This document shows, in pieces, positions 20,570 to 30,820 of a stretch of DNA of 64,000 nucleotides (positions are counted from its first letter, which is position 1; each line of letters begins with the position of its first letter). The notes under the pieces are model-generated. The model did not search any database. It saw only the letters and a program-made list of their open reading frames with translations, and was not told the DNA's origin. Where the stretch lies: positions 62,001-126,000 of the forward strand of contig CAKMXJ010000019.1 of the NCBI GenBank assembly GCA_928724745.1, in the 5' to 3' direction. This DNA is from Anthracocystis setariae. Lineage: Eukaryota > Basidiomycota > Ustilaginomycetes > Ustilaginales > Ustilaginaceae. A program made the position numbers and the translations under genes.

Positions 20570-20898
20570 GCTGCAAGGTGAAAGCTCCAATGCTCTGAAA
20601 TGCAAAATCCCACTTGAACGCAGTATGTGTGAAGAGACAATGCCAGTTGTGTGTTGCCGTGCTCAATATTGAGACCGAGTGATGCTGCACAGTCGAATGT
20701 AATCTGAATAAGCACGTCAACGGCATCGGACCGAAAAGTGGAAAAGTGGCCCATCCGACATGGCATGGTTTCGGCCATGTCGGAGCGTTTGCGAGTGTGA
20801 GTCTCTCTTTGCCATTACTTTTGGCGCAGTGTGTTGCTCTGCTCACATCTTCCATCTACTGTGCACTACCACTACGATCGCATCCAAGTGTCGTGACC
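20570..20898. other. Short intergenic region before the SDR gene
   Basis: 329 bp. The frame of the downstream dehydrogenase stays open back to 20746 but only from a GTG, so I treat this as 3' UTR plus promoter. Translated, it would give a hydrophobic stretch (SLSLPLLLAQCVALL) that could be mistaken for a signal anchor. Confidence 0.5.
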
Positions 20899-21954
20899 AT
20901 GACTTTGCAACCGGACCATCCGCTGTCGCACTTTCAAGCGCCCAACCTGTTCGACGTCTCTGGACTTGTCGCGGTTGTTACCGGTGGTACATCTGGGCTG
21001 GGTCTGTACGCTGCGCATGCACTTGCCTCGAATGGCGCGCTCGTGTATATTCTCGGTCGTCGGCAGGCGCTGCTCGACTCGACCGTGTCCACGTTCCACA
21101 CGCTTCTGCCGGACGCATCTCAGCGCAAGGCGGGAGATCTGGTTGGTGTGTCTGCGGACATTACGTCCAAGGCATCGCTGACCCACGCGCGCGAGGTCAT
21201 CACTTCGGACCTTTCCAAGCGAGGCAAGACGGGCATCCAGCTGCTCGTCTGCAATGCGGGTATCGGTGGCAAGTTCCTACGCTCGTACGGTCAAGCTGCG
21301 CCCACCGACGCCAAAGCCAAAGATGACGAATTCAACGACATTGTCGACGAACTCTGGTCGTTCACCGAATCGGACTGCTCCTCGATCCTCAACACCAACG
21401 TCACTGGCAACTACCTCACCGCCCTCTGCTTCCTCCCGCTGCTCAAAGCCGGTACAACCCCAACCTACCCATCCCAAACCATCCTCATCTCCTCCAACGC
21501 AGCCTGGGCAAAACTACCCATCCTCAACCCCATCTACAACATCTCGAAAACCGCCGTCTCCCAACTAGGTCAAATCCTCTCCACAATGTTCGCACACCAC
21601 ACCCTCAGAACAAACATCATCGAACCAGGCCTCTACCCTTCCGACCTCACCAGCACAGAGGGTAGGGACTCGATCACAGGTCATGGTAGATTGAGTCACA
21701 CTAACGGCGCAGATATCCCCATAGGCCGATGTGGTAAGCCAAACGAACATGCAGCAGCGGTGTTGTACTTGGCGTCCAAAGCAAGCGCGTTCGCCAACGG
21801 TACTACTATGAGAGTCGACGGCGGCGCTCTCCAAAAGGTACGTACACCTCTCCTCTCATCATCATTTGAAACCAATCTCACTACACCTACTGACATGCTC
21901 GGACGCGCTCTGTTGTTTTCTGGACTCTGTCATTAGCTTCCTGCGTCAGACTAA
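20899..21954 (+). CDS. Short-chain dehydrogenase/reductase, two exons
   Basis: I call exons 20899-21837 and 21937-21954, giving 318 residues. The start is the first ATG (MTLQPDHPLS). A classical SDR Rossmann fold is visible: the nucleotide-binding TGGTSGLG at residues about 31-38, LVCNAGIGGKF (NAG motif), ILISSNAAW, the catalytic YNISK and NIIEPGLYPSD. The last conserved block MRVDGGALQK is followed at once by gtacgt, and a tactgac branch-like site precedes an attag acceptor; exon 2 adds only LPASD before TAA. The 99-nt intron is a multiple of three and ends in an in-frame TAG, so retention would give a 345-residue protein with an unrelated tail. Substrate unknown. The gene is tail to tail with SPT7, 84 bp apart. 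Confidence 0.85.
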
Positions 21955-22038
21955 GCTTCTTGCGACACGAAAGGAAGAGGCTAGAGAGTACATTTGTCTT
22001 ATATAAGTTGCTGGAATTCCAAGTCGACTGTAGGAACG

Positions 22039-24372
22039 CTAAGCGGTGATAGCATTCTTCTTGATCTTTGCCTCTTTCCCTTTCACCCCTACCGCAGCCC
22101 CGCCGGTGGCCATCACAATCGCCTTTTCCTTGTCCTTCTCCTTCTCCTTGTCGCGCAACTCCTTCTCCCTATCCTGAACCAACTTCCTCTCGGCGGCTAC
22201 ACTCCATATACTCCTCCTGGGCATCTTGCCCGTCGGTGGAACCTTGTACCTCTGTTTCTCCTGTTCTTGCTCTGGCAAAGTATTGGCCATCACGGCTGGG
22301 TCTTTCTTGTCCACTTCGGCGTCAGTTGCGTGTTGTGGTGGTTGCTGCTGCTGCTGTTGCTGTTGCTGCTCTTCTTCTTCTTCGTCCTGTGCATGTTCGA
22401 GCGAATGTTTGACCTTGACTCGATGTTCGCGCAGTTTGTCCTGGTAGAACGAATGCATGAGTCCGATCTGTTGGCTCACCGCTGCAGCCATCAATTGTAC
22501 CGGTTCTGGAGGTGGGGGATATGCGAGCACATTCTCCTTGACTCCCAACCCCCTCGTCGATCCGGCATTCGCGCCACCACGCGCCTTACCATAAAACAAC
22601 CGCGTCGGCACGCTCAACCCACTGATACCCAACTCGCGATCCAATCCCAACTCCCTAAAACCGAAATAATCGTCGCCGAGATCGTCGGCAAAGTTACCCG
22701 CCACCAACGCCTCGCCATTATCCGCAAACAAAGCTTCATCCTCAATCACGCCGCGCTCAGTCGACAGGTTGAACTGCTCGCGATAACTGCCGCGCAACTT
22801 GCGAAGTAGATCCGACATCTTGGTGCCGTAACGTTCTACGTCGTTGCGAATGTAGTTCTCCAGATCCTGCACATTTGCGCCTCCGCATTCGTGGAGCGTG
22901 TGAAGAATCATCTCCTCCGCCGACATGGTCGACGCGTACCGGTCCGAGTAGATACGCAACATCCGTCCCATATTGCACACGAACTCGCCCAGCGTTTCCG
23001 TGATCACATCCACCGCCACGCGATGTCCACCTTCAAACCCTTGATGTGCCAGCATCATCCGCACGTTGTAACTTGCATGTTGGCGCGCCGACTCCGCTGA
23101 TAACCGCGCCAGCGGATTCCGATACTCGACCGCCGCACAACGATCCTGCATGCGTTCCTCCACATCCGACGGGTAGTCCGACTCCTCGTCCGAAGACATG
23201 GACGTTAGGTATGCTGGGATGGGCGCCTCGTTCTCCACGTAGTGCGCCAGCGAGAGGAACTTGTTATGCGTTTCCTGTACTTTGTGGATGGTGCGGACGT
23301 TTCGTGCGATCTTTCCCTGGAGACCCTTGCGTCGGGTTGCGGGGACCAGGTGGAACGGTTTCTTTCTCTTCTTGCCTCTCACATCCTGATCGACCACGGA
23401 CATGCGAGTCGACGATGGCAATGCGGGGAGCGCGCCCATCATGAGGTGATGGGACGAGGAAACCGTGAACCAATCGGCTGCGACATCCAGTGCGGTGATC
23501 TTGGTTGCAGTCGCCGGTGCGGGAGGGGTCGATTCAGCCTCGGGCGTTTCCTTCTCCTTGCCCTTGCTCGAAAGCAACGGTGGAAAGACGGATGCGACGA
23601 CTGTCGAGAGAGGATCTTCCTCCGCCTCGTCCTTGATCGCCTCCATCTCCTCCACAATCCTCTCAGCCAACATCATGGGTCTGCTGCTCGGTCCGGCCTC
23701 AATTTCTACCCCCGCATCCAGCTTCGTCCAATCCAGCATCCCCTTGGGCGTCCTAACAAAGGCCTCCTGTTCCTCAAACGGGCCCTCCCTCGTCGCCTTC
23801 CTCTTCTTCTTCGCCTCCCCCTCCTCCTTCTTCTGTCCATTCACCTGCTTATCTTTCGCCTCTTCCTCGTCCTTCCCCGTCGCCGCCACCGCGCCATCCT
23901 TATTCTGCGTCCCCCACATGACCAGCGCATCCTTCACCTCGCTCTTCTCACTGATAAACTCCAACAGATGACGCGCCTTTTTGCGCATAAACATCACATT
24001 GCGCCTCAACGGATGCGTCGGATCCGAATTGTACGTCAGGCAATTCTCCCAAATCAACTCCAAATCGTGCGCAAACTGCTTCTTGGTCTTGTACTGCCCG
24101 GACTTGACCTTCTTCTGCATCGTGCCCAGATCCATGGGGTGCTTGATGACATCGTAGTAGTCGGGTGCATCGCGCTTGGACACTTTGGTGAGGAAGGCGG
24201 TGGAGTGCTCCGTGTAGTTTTTCAGCTCGGTTATGATGCGGTCGATGGACTCGAGGAATTCTTCGCGTTCGTCGCGACCCTTGCAGACTTCGGTGAGGAG
24301 CTCGCGCAGTTCGGCGTCGCCAAGCTTGACAGAAGCGCGCTTGGATTCGATCGCCTGCAGCAGGTACTTCAT
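22039..24372 (-). CDS. SPT7: SAGA complex subunit Spt7 (bromodomain plus histone-fold)
   Basis: 777 residues from the ATG at 24372. A bromodomain lies at residues about 45-140 (YYDVIKHPMDLGTMQKKVKS, then LIWENCLTYNSDPTHPLR), and a Bromo_TP-type histone fold at about 440-530 (VDVITETLGEFVCNMGRMLR, then LHECGGANVQDLENYI). Polyglutamine near residues 670-680 comes from a CTG tract at 22341-22369, and the tail is Lys/Glu-rich. This bromodomain-then-histone-fold order is typical of Spt7, which holds the SAGA coactivator together and pairs with Ada1-type histone folds. At 777 residues it is shorter than yeast Spt7 (about 1330), lacking most of the region N-terminal to the bromodomain. An upstream exon is possible, though a short upstream reading frame overlaps the ATG (see findings). 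Confidence 0.9.
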   Translation of the reverse strand: MKYLLQAIESKRASVKLGDAELRELLTEVCKGRDEREEFLESIDRIITELKNYTEHSTAFLTKVSKRDAPDYYDVIKHPMDLGTMQKKVKSGQYKTKKQFAHDLELIWENCLTYNSDPTHPLRRNVMFMRKKARHLLEFISEKSEVKDALVMWGTQNKDGAVAATGKDEEEAKDKQVNGQKKEEGEAKKKRKATREGPFEEQEAFVRTPKGMLDWTKLDAGVEIEAGPSSRPMMLAERIVEEMEAIKDEAEEDPLSTVVASVFPPLLSSKGKEKETPEAESTPPAPATATKITALDVAADWFTVSSSHHLMMGALPALPSSTRMSVVDQDVRGKKRKKPFHLVPATRRKGLQGKIARNVRTIHKVQETHNKFLSLAHYVENEAPIPAYLTSMSSDEESDYPSDVEERMQDRCAAVEYRNPLARLSAESARQHASYNVRMMLAHQGFEGGHRVAVDVITETLGEFVCNMGRMLRIYSDRYASTMSAEEMILHTLHECGGANVQDLENYIRNDVERYGTKMSDLLRKLRGSYREQFNLSTERGVIEDEALFADNGEALVAGNFADDLGDDYFGFRELGLDRELGISGLSVPTRLFYGKARGGANAGSTRGLGVKENVLAYPPPPEPVQLMAAAVSQQIGLMHSFYQDKLREHRVKVKHSLEHAQDEEEEEQQQQQQQQQPPQHATDAEVDKKDPAVMANTLPEQEQEKQRYKVPPTGKMPRRSIWSVAAERKLVQDREKELRDKEKEKDKEKAIVMATGGAAVGVKGKEAKIKKNAITA

Positions 24373-24977
24373 ATTGGTGCACTGAGGTTGGGTTCGGAGT
24401 TGGAGCCGGCCATGTGGGAAGGTGATACGCGTGTTCTCTTTGCTTGGAAGTAGATGATATGCCCAAAGCTTCGATGTGATGAGATCGAATCGCCCAAGAA
24501 GAAGAAGGAGGAGGGGACGTGAAGACCAGCAACACCCTACTGCCTGCCACTACTCGAGGTAAAGCAAAAAAAATCGATAAAGACGCGGTGAAAGTGAACG
24601 ACCAAAAAGCGTCGAGGTCCAGCTGATAAGCCGGTGTAGACGAGGTAGGAGTGTAAACACCGATCGAAATCCGAGGTGTAGAAAGCAAAACGATAAAGAC
24701 GATGATGATGATGGTTGGAGGTGGAAAGGCAAGAAGGAGCGTGAAGGAGGCAGCCGAGTTCATCTGCGAATCGACGCGGGGTGGTGGGGATGGGGGGACT
24801 CGCCTCGGTGTTTTGCGAAATTCCGAATTCCGAATTTCTTTCCGCGTCCTCATCCACAAACTCATGGTATCAGTGAAGAGAGATACAGACAGTGTACACC
24901 ATCGTTGGACTCATTCAAACATGGGTTTCATTGTTATACAGTACGGTACACCCCTACAAGACAGGAAGCCATCATCA
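24373..24977. promoter_or_regulatory. SPT7 upstream region
   Basis: 0.6 kb between SPT7 and the upstream FAD-oxidase stop codon, both on the minus strand. It contains an upstream ATG on the minus strand at 24413 with a 14-codon frame (MAGSNSEPNLSAPI) whose TGA overlaps the SPT7 ATG. A GTACT-like cluster lies at about 24938-24952. No other gene seen. Confidence 0.5.
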
Positions 24978-27900
24978 TCACTCTTGCGACGACGAAGAGC
25001 TTTGTCCATTACCCACCCCCGCCCCAGCTTCGGCTTCGGCTTCGGCTTCTGCTTCTGCCTGCGCCTCTTGCACTCTCCTCTTTTGCTCCCTTCTCTGATC
25101 CAACTCCTCCAACAACTTGTCGGGGTCTTCGACGGCAAATCCACCTCCAAACGTATGCCTGAACATTCCCTTCGGATCCACCTTCTTCTTGATCTCCAGC
25201 AGCCTTTTGAAGTTCTCCAGCCCATACGCGCCAATCACCCTGTCCATCCTCTCGGATCGGCCCAAGAAGCACGGATATGGCCCACCCACACTCACCTTAT
25301 CCACCACCTCGTTGAGCCACCGCTCGACCGATTCGATGCACGTCCTGTCTTCCGCCTGCCCATTCCACTGCTGCAACGATCCCACCGTAAATTTCGCCGC
25401 TCTTGCTTCGGGACAGATGCAAGTCTCATCCGCAGGCGAATCTTCCACCGCGCCACCCATGAGTTCGAACAGCCACACTGCCCGACTTCCGAGCCCCTGA
25501 AAGTTCCTTACCGACTTGGCAATCACGTCGTCCGTCAGCCTGGAGATGAGGTCTCCCCTCACCATCCACCGTCTACCAGTCCCACCCTTGAGCACCTTGG
25601 CTACGCCGTCCTGCTGCGAGAGGAAGCTCCTCTCTTCAACATCCTTGAGCAGCAGCCGTTCTCCAGTCCAGCTTATGATCGCCTGCACTAGAGCCTCGCC
25701 ATCACTCTTTGGCCCAAGGTAGCAGACCTGGATGACGATCACATGCGACGTCTTGCTTGGCCCAGCGGTGAGGATGAGGTTGGAATAAAAGTTGCGTGGA
25801 AGCCCAGCCTTGAGGCAATCACGCCAGTGACGGATGAGCGAGCCAGCCGTTGCCGGGTTGAGCGGGTAGATGAGATTGCCCGAGTACACCGACGGCACCG
25901 GATACGCCTTGGCGGTGAGACGGGTGACGATGCCAAAGCAGGGAGCCGCCCCTCGGACGGCCCACCAGAGATCGCGTTCACGCTGGGACTTGGTCTTGGA
26001 CTCGTCATTGAGCGTCACGATGCTTCCGTCGGCAAGCACCATCTCCACCTCGACAATGTTGTCGAGTGACAAGCCGTACGCTCGCGTCAGATAGCCGAAT
26101 CCACCGGTAGTCATGGCTGTCGATCCAACCGGATATGCTGAAACAGGTACGTGGTACGGCACGCCATTGACCACGAGCGACGGTATCGCATCCTGATCGT
26201 CCACTTGCCTCTCCTTGCCCTTCCTCTTCTCGTCCGTATCTGAAGTGAAATTGCCATTCTTGCCCGCACGATCCGTGAAAGCGTCGAGCGCACGAATGCC
26301 CACTCCCGGTCCGAACGTGGCCAACGCATATCGATCCTCATAAACGCCAGGCGGCAAAATCGCCGAGGCAAGGTTGTGGTTCGATTCACCGCGCGAGTCG
26401 AAGCTGTACGGATTATTGGCGTCCTGGGCTTGCGGCGTGGGCGAGGGTGAACCATACTTGTTCAATGGCGAAGGAATGAAGCGCGGCAGTGACGAGCCAG
26501 CATCATTGTTCGCGTCCTGGTTGACCGCCCAAGTGCCCACAGGCCAAGCGTCTTGCAAGTCGCTCAACGTAGACGCACCAAAGTAGCCTTGACCGTTGGA
26601 GCGACCCGTCTCGAGCTCGCTGGACGACCCATCACCCGAAGATGAACGTACGCTGCGGGATCCCGATCGGCCTGCACCGGCTTCAGGACTAGCTGCGAAC
26701 GCCTCGGCATCCCACGGCAGACTGCCGGACGCAGCCGTCATGCTTGTGATACCAGCATCGGCGCCATCGCTGCGCCATATGAAACCACCTTCGGGAAGCT
26801 TGAGTTTCTCTCCGGGTGTATTGGAAGGAGGTCGGTGATGTCTGTGCCATCTGTGATGTTCCGCTCTGGCATTGTTGTCCCAACCATCTGGTGTTTGACT
26901 GTCCGAGCCGTCTCGTCGGGGGCGGCTGGAATCGGATGCTGAGCCAGAACCAGAAGCAGACGCAGAGCCTGAATGAGAAACGAGACGTCGACGAGAGGCA
27001 GGCTCGCGCTTTGGCAGCGAAATGATCGTGGGACGCTTAAAGGGAACAGCCTCGTCACCAACCTCGTCCGTGGTAACGGCTCCAACCGCATCTGGATCTG
27101 CTTTGGTGTCGAAGTGCTCGCCTGTGCTGGATGATTTTGCGGAGGACTGCTTGGACGCTGAAGTGAAGCTGGAGGCGAGATGAGACGAAGAAGCGGTGCC
27201 GTTGGAGCCCGCGTTGCTGCCGCCAGGCGAGTCGGATGCGTTGCCTGCGCCTTCGAGCTGTCTGTCCACCCAAACCTTGGCAGGCACTGGTGCACTGCTG
27301 CGTGGTGCTGAAGGGTCTTGAGAGCGAGTAGGATACAGCGGTGCGCTGTCACGGGGCTCGGAAGCGTGAAGGAAGTCGCTTCTGGAGATTGCTACGCCAC
27401 CGTCAGAATTGGCGCCGCTGGACTTGTGATTTGGTTCGTCGACGTTTTCGTGAGCATCGTTTGCCGAACTTGCGAAAGAGCTCTCACTGTCCGCATCGGC
27501 TCCACTCTCGTGACTGCGACCGTGCTGCATGGAAGGAGAGACGACATCGACAGGAAGCTCAGGATATACGTCACTGCTTTGGTCGATCTTTCGCCTGACT
27601 GTAGAAACCAGACTGGGGTCTTCGGGAGCGTTTGCGCCTAAAGAGGCATGGGTCAAGTGTTGGAACTTGCGCTTCAACGCATTGTTTGTGGCATCCTGGG
27701 GGTCGAGGTCTTGAGAAGAGTCGCTTTTGGAGACGCTAGGCGGGGCAGGTGGAAGCTGTACCGAGCCTTGAAGCTGGTGCTCGACTGTTGGCTGTGCTGT
27801 GTTTCGGTGTGTAGTTTGAGGTATCGAGACTGGATTTGGTTGACCGGTGATGGGACTGGTAGCATTGGCAGCCGCCGAGACAGGCGCTGGTGGACTTGAC

Positions 27901-28439
27901 GCCGATGCAGATGCAGATGCAGATGGACATGAGGGAGAAGAGCTTGACGTCGGAGATGCGACAAGGCCACTAGGATTTTTGGAAGCAGACTTTGCTGTTG
28001 GTGGCACTGTCAAAGGAGACGAGTCAGGACCAAGCAGAGCAGCAGCGGACTTTGGCACACGATCGGGCACGACGAGCTTGACGTGATCGAGCAGGGAGGT
28101 ATCGATGACGACTTGACCCTGAATGGCCCAGCCGGCGGTTGCAAAACCACCGGACTTGATGGATGGCGAGAGACGGTGCGCGTTGCAGAATTTGACTACG
28201 GTGGAGATATCGTTTACATCGACGGGGATGGTGACCATCCAGCCACCCAAAGGCGCAGCATCGTTGAAGATGGTGATGCTCTTGGCAAAGACGGGCTCAC
28301 CACGGAGGGAGATCTGACCGCGGAAAGTGGATGCAAGCTGTGTACGCAGCGACTCGAAGCGAGCGAATTTGGCCCTGAGCTCGTCCTTGGTGAGCGGGGT
28401 GGGCTCAGGAATGTCGTATGGCGGGATACGGGTGGACAT
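24978..28439 (-). CDS. FAD-linked (PCMH/BBE-type) oxidase with a very large low-complexity insertion
   Basis: 1153 residues, intronless. Residues about 1-125 form the start of an FAD-binding PCMH domain (GGWMVTIPVDVNDISTVVKF, SIKSGGFATAGWAIQGQVVI). The second half of the same domain begins only near residue 700 (YALATFGPGVGIRALDAF, AYPVGSTAMTTGGFGYLTRA), followed by the substrate domain and a C-terminal BBE-like end (VDPKGMFRHTFGGGF). Between them lie about 575 residues rich in Ser, Ala, Gly, Asp and Pro. The usual flavin-linking His of the SGGHS motif is replaced by Phe (SGGFA), and no Cys stands at the second site, so FAD would be bound non-covalently or poorly. The extreme C-terminus has an EAEAEAEAEA run from a hexamer repeat. 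Substrate unknown; the family includes berberine-bridge-type and sugar oxidases. Confidence 0.8.
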   Translation of the reverse strand: MSTRIPPYDIPEPTPLTKDELRAKFARFESLRTQLASTFRGQISLRGEPVFAKSITIFNDAAPLGGWMVTIPVDVNDISTVVKFCNAHRLSPSIKSGGFATAGWAIQGQVVIDTSLLDHVKLVVPDRVPKSAAALLGPDSSPLTVPPTAKSASKNPSGLVASPTSSSSPSCPSASASASASSPPAPVSAAANATSPITGQPNPVSIPQTTHRNTAQPTVEHQLQGSVQLPPAPPSVSKSDSSQDLDPQDATNNALKRKFQHLTHASLGANAPEDPSLVSTVRRKIDQSSDVYPELPVDVVSPSMQHGRSHESGADADSESSFASSANDAHENVDEPNHKSSGANSDGGVAISRSDFLHASEPRDSAPLYPTRSQDPSAPRSSAPVPAKVWVDRQLEGAGNASDSPGGSNAGSNGTASSSHLASSFTSASKQSSAKSSSTGEHFDTKADPDAVGAVTTDEVGDEAVPFKRPTIISLPKREPASRRRLVSHSGSASASGSGSASDSSRPRRDGSDSQTPDGWDNNARAEHHRWHRHHRPPSNTPGEKLKLPEGGFIWRSDGADAGITSMTAASGSLPWDAEAFAASPEAGAGRSGSRSVRSSSGDGSSSELETGRSNGQGYFGASTLSDLQDAWPVGTWAVNQDANNDAGSSLPRFIPSPLNKYGSPSPTPQAQDANNPYSFDSRGESNHNLASAILPPGVYEDRYALATFGPGVGIRALDAFTDRAGKNGNFTSDTDEKRKGKERQVDDQDAIPSLVVNGVPYHVPVSAYPVGSTAMTTGGFGYLTRAYGLSLDNIVEVEMVLADGSIVTLNDESKTKSQRERDLWWAVRGAAPCFGIVTRLTAKAYPVPSVYSGNLIYPLNPATAGSLIRHWRDCLKAGLPRNFYSNLILTAGPSKTSHVIVIQVCYLGPKSDGEALVQAIISWTGERLLLKDVEERSFLSQQDGVAKVLKGGTGRRWMVRGDLISRLTDDVIAKSVRNFQGLGSRAVWLFELMGGAVEDSPADETCICPEARAAKFTVGSLQQWNGQAEDRTCIESVERWLNEVVDKVSVGGPYPCFLGRSERMDRVIGAYGLENFKRLLEIKKKVDPKGMFRHTFGGGFAVEDPDKLLEELDQRREQKRRVQEAQAEAEAEAEAEAGAGVGNGQSSSSSQE

Positions 28440-29575
28440 GGTTATAGAGAGCTGAGTTGGGAATCAGAGGGGTGATTTTGGAGTCCTGCGTGTGCAGAAT
28501 GGTGCGGCAGGACGGCGGGCCAGATGAACAGAGGAGGGCCTGTGGGCCGTGATGGAAATGACAAGCTAGCCCGAGGCTGTTGGAGCGGTGAAAGCTGTGT
28601 AAACTGTAGCCAGCTTGATTGCGGGCAAGGGCGCTACGGAGTTGACAAGGGAACGATCGGCGACTGCGTGTTGATGAATAAGATGTCGGGGCCAAGCCGA
28701 AAGGGAGGATGTGAAAAGCGATTGGAAGCTGCTGCTCAAGATGAGGCAGTACGAAATGCGGGTGGATGTAAGCGTGGATAAGAGTGTCGAGAGTTGGTGT
28801 CGGTTCAAGTGGATTTGATTGAAGAAGAGATAATCATTGATGGAGGGAGGAGCAACGATGAACGAGATGGAGGTTGGCGAGTAGAATACGGTACTTTTTA
28901 CTGTGTATAGTTCTGTAGCGTTGTGGTGCAATATGAATATGAGGCGAGACGCATACAATGCAATTCACGCTTGAATTCGGTCGCCGTCCATCGTTTTGCG
29001 CGAGGCCAAACCCGATTTTTTTCGTAGCTGTAGCACGATCGCACTGGACTGTACAGGTACTACTCTGTATGTCTGTCAGCCGTGCTTGGTGTGTGTGGCC
29101 CTTGCCTCCTTCCCGCCTTTGCCTCGTAATATCGCACATTTGAAATTGGGGATTGGGAATTTTCGAGCTTTGATGTCGGTTCCATCGCTCTGACAAATTC
29201 ATTCTGGGGCTGGTTTTGGATCTAACATGTCGATACTTCAACAAACCTGGATGAGGTGGACAGTTCGAGCTCGGAAATGTGTGAGCTTTGTAATTGCATT
29301 GTGCCAGCACTTCTTCTGCTGCTGCTGCTGCTGCTGCTGAAGCTGTTGCTGCTCCGTGTGTATCTCTTTGTTCGCAAAACATGTAACTAACGCACCAACC
29401 GCTTTCTTCTCCACGTCGTCCATTCAACCACCACCACCTCCTTGCGACACCATCACCACTTGGCTCCTTCGATTAGGGCGATTCGAGCTACGTACAGTCC
29501 AGAGCTTACTTTTGCCTCCACACCGCCACCGGTTGGCATTTCCTTAACGACCTCCGATACGACCCCCTTGTCACC
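28440..29575. promoter_or_regulatory. Divergent promoter region with a CTG repeat
   Basis: 1.1 kb between the FAD oxidase and the VIP36-like lectin. It contains eight CTG units at 29316-29339 and a GTACA-like cluster near 29048-29062. Open frames crossing it are short and low in complexity. No gene seen. Confidence 0.5.
29316..29339. repeat. (CTG)8 tract
   Basis: Eight pure CTG units followed by imperfect aagctgttgctgctc, in the VIP36-like promoter region. Confidence 0.9.
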
Positions 29576-30709
29576 ATGGCGTTGACAAAGCGCTGTTCGG
29601 CAGCAGCGCCTCGTCGCTGTGCCACTACCATTGTCACGCTCGCGTTCACCGCGCTCCTCTCGCTCGTCCTCCTCGCCACACACGTCTCGGCGTCGGCCAA
29701 AAACATCCAGATGCGTGAAATGGACTCGGACGCCATCGTCCCCCTACGCTCGCACTCGCTCTACGCGCCCTACGTCGACTCGAACCTCCAAAACAAATTT
29801 TGGGATTTCGGCGCAGATGCCATCGTCGACACCAACAATCACATCCGACTCACCCAGGATCGCCCTTCGCAGATGGGCTGGCTCTGGTCACGTCTGCCGC
29901 TCACCGCCGAAAACTTTGAGATCGTGTTTGAATTCAAAATCTCGGGTCATGCTTCCCACGTTGCCGGCGATGGGCTTGCGCTGTGGATCACCCAAGATCG
30001 TGCCAAGCCCGGTCCCGTCTTTGGCAGCATCAACTACTTTACAGGGCTTGGCGTGTTTTTCGATACGTATCCGAATGCGCACCATCCGTATGCCTTCCCC
30101 CGCATCAGCGCTATGAACGGCAACGGCGTCGAGGCGTACGACAACGACCGCGATGGTGCACGTCAAGAAATCGCGGGCTGTTCCATCGATTACCGCAACG
30201 CCAAGGTCGCCACCAAAGCCAAACTCATCCACGTCAAAGACGTCTACACCGAACTCCAAATCCATCACACCGAATGGGATCATTGGGAATCTTGTTGGAA
30301 ACTCGACAACATCACCTTCCCCATCAACCCTTACCTCGGCTTCTCCGCACTCACAGGACAAGTCTCAGATAACCACGACATTGTCTCCGTCACCACTTCC
30401 AACATCGTCTACCGCAATCGAACTGCGCAGCAGCTCAAACACGAACGCATCAAACACTTTCCTGAAAAGTACGGTCAGAAACAGAAAAAGTCCGGTTGGA
30501 GCTTCGGTGGTAATACTCAGGGTTACTCGTCAGATGTGTCAAAAGTTAAGGACAAGAAGTCAGGTAGGCGTGGCGTGGTGGGTTTCATTCGAGGCATCTT
30601 CAGGTTCCTGTTCTGGTTGGTCAAGTGGGCTCTCGTCATCGCCGCCATCGGTGCCGTCGTCATGTTGGCACTTCAGTATCAGAAGCGACAAAACATGAAG
30701 CGCTTCTAA
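29576..30709 (+). CDS. L-type lectin of the VIP36/VIPL/ERGIC-53 family
   Basis: 377 residues. The N-terminal hydrophobic stretch at residues about 17-40 (TIVTLAFTALLSLVLLATHV) is a signal peptide. The legume-lectin-like domain runs from residue about 52 to 285: HSLYAPYVDSNLQNKFWDFG, SQMGWLWSRLPLTAENFEIV, the carbohydrate/Ca-site strand GDGLALWITQ, then GLGVFFDTYPN and FPRISAMNGNG, and the disulfide-type pair AGCSIDYRN...WESCWKLDN. A basic linker leads to one transmembrane helix at about residues 345-368 and a short cytosolic tail ending KRQNMKRF. That tail recalls the KRFY-type ER-exit tail of VIP36/VIPL. Such lectins bind high-mannose N-glycans and help glycoproteins cycle between ER and Golgi. 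The 111-bp gap to MED17 is convergent. Confidence 0.9.
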   Translation: MALTKRCSAAAPRRCATTIVTLAFTALLSLVLLATHVSASAKNIQMREMDSDAIVPLRSHSLYAPYVDSNLQNKFWDFGADAIVDTNNHIRLTQDRPSQMGWLWSRLPLTAENFEIVFEFKISGHASHVAGDGLALWITQDRAKPGPVFGSINYFTGLGVFFDTYPNAHHPYAFPRISAMNGNGVEAYDNDRDGARQEIAGCSIDYRNAKVATKAKLIHVKDVYTELQIHHTEWDHWESCWKLDNITFPINPYLGFSALTGQVSDNHDIVSVTTSNIVYRNRTAQQLKHERIKHFPEKYGQKQKKSGWSFGGNTQGYSSDVSKVKDKKSGRRGVVGFIRGIFRFLFWLVKWALVIAAIGAVVMLALQYQKRQNMKRF

Positions 30710-30820
30710 AAAAAAAATCAACACCAACCTTCTCCGCTAAATCAATTTACACAAAAATTCCATCGTTTACCACCATCATCATCAGTATCTTGCATTCTCA
30801 TCCGCAACCTGCCGAAGAGC

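Noticed and set aside
20746..20898. Signal-anchor-like extension of the SDR protein
   Set aside because: It starts with GTG only. The hydrophobic stretch is probably chance translation of the promoter and leader.
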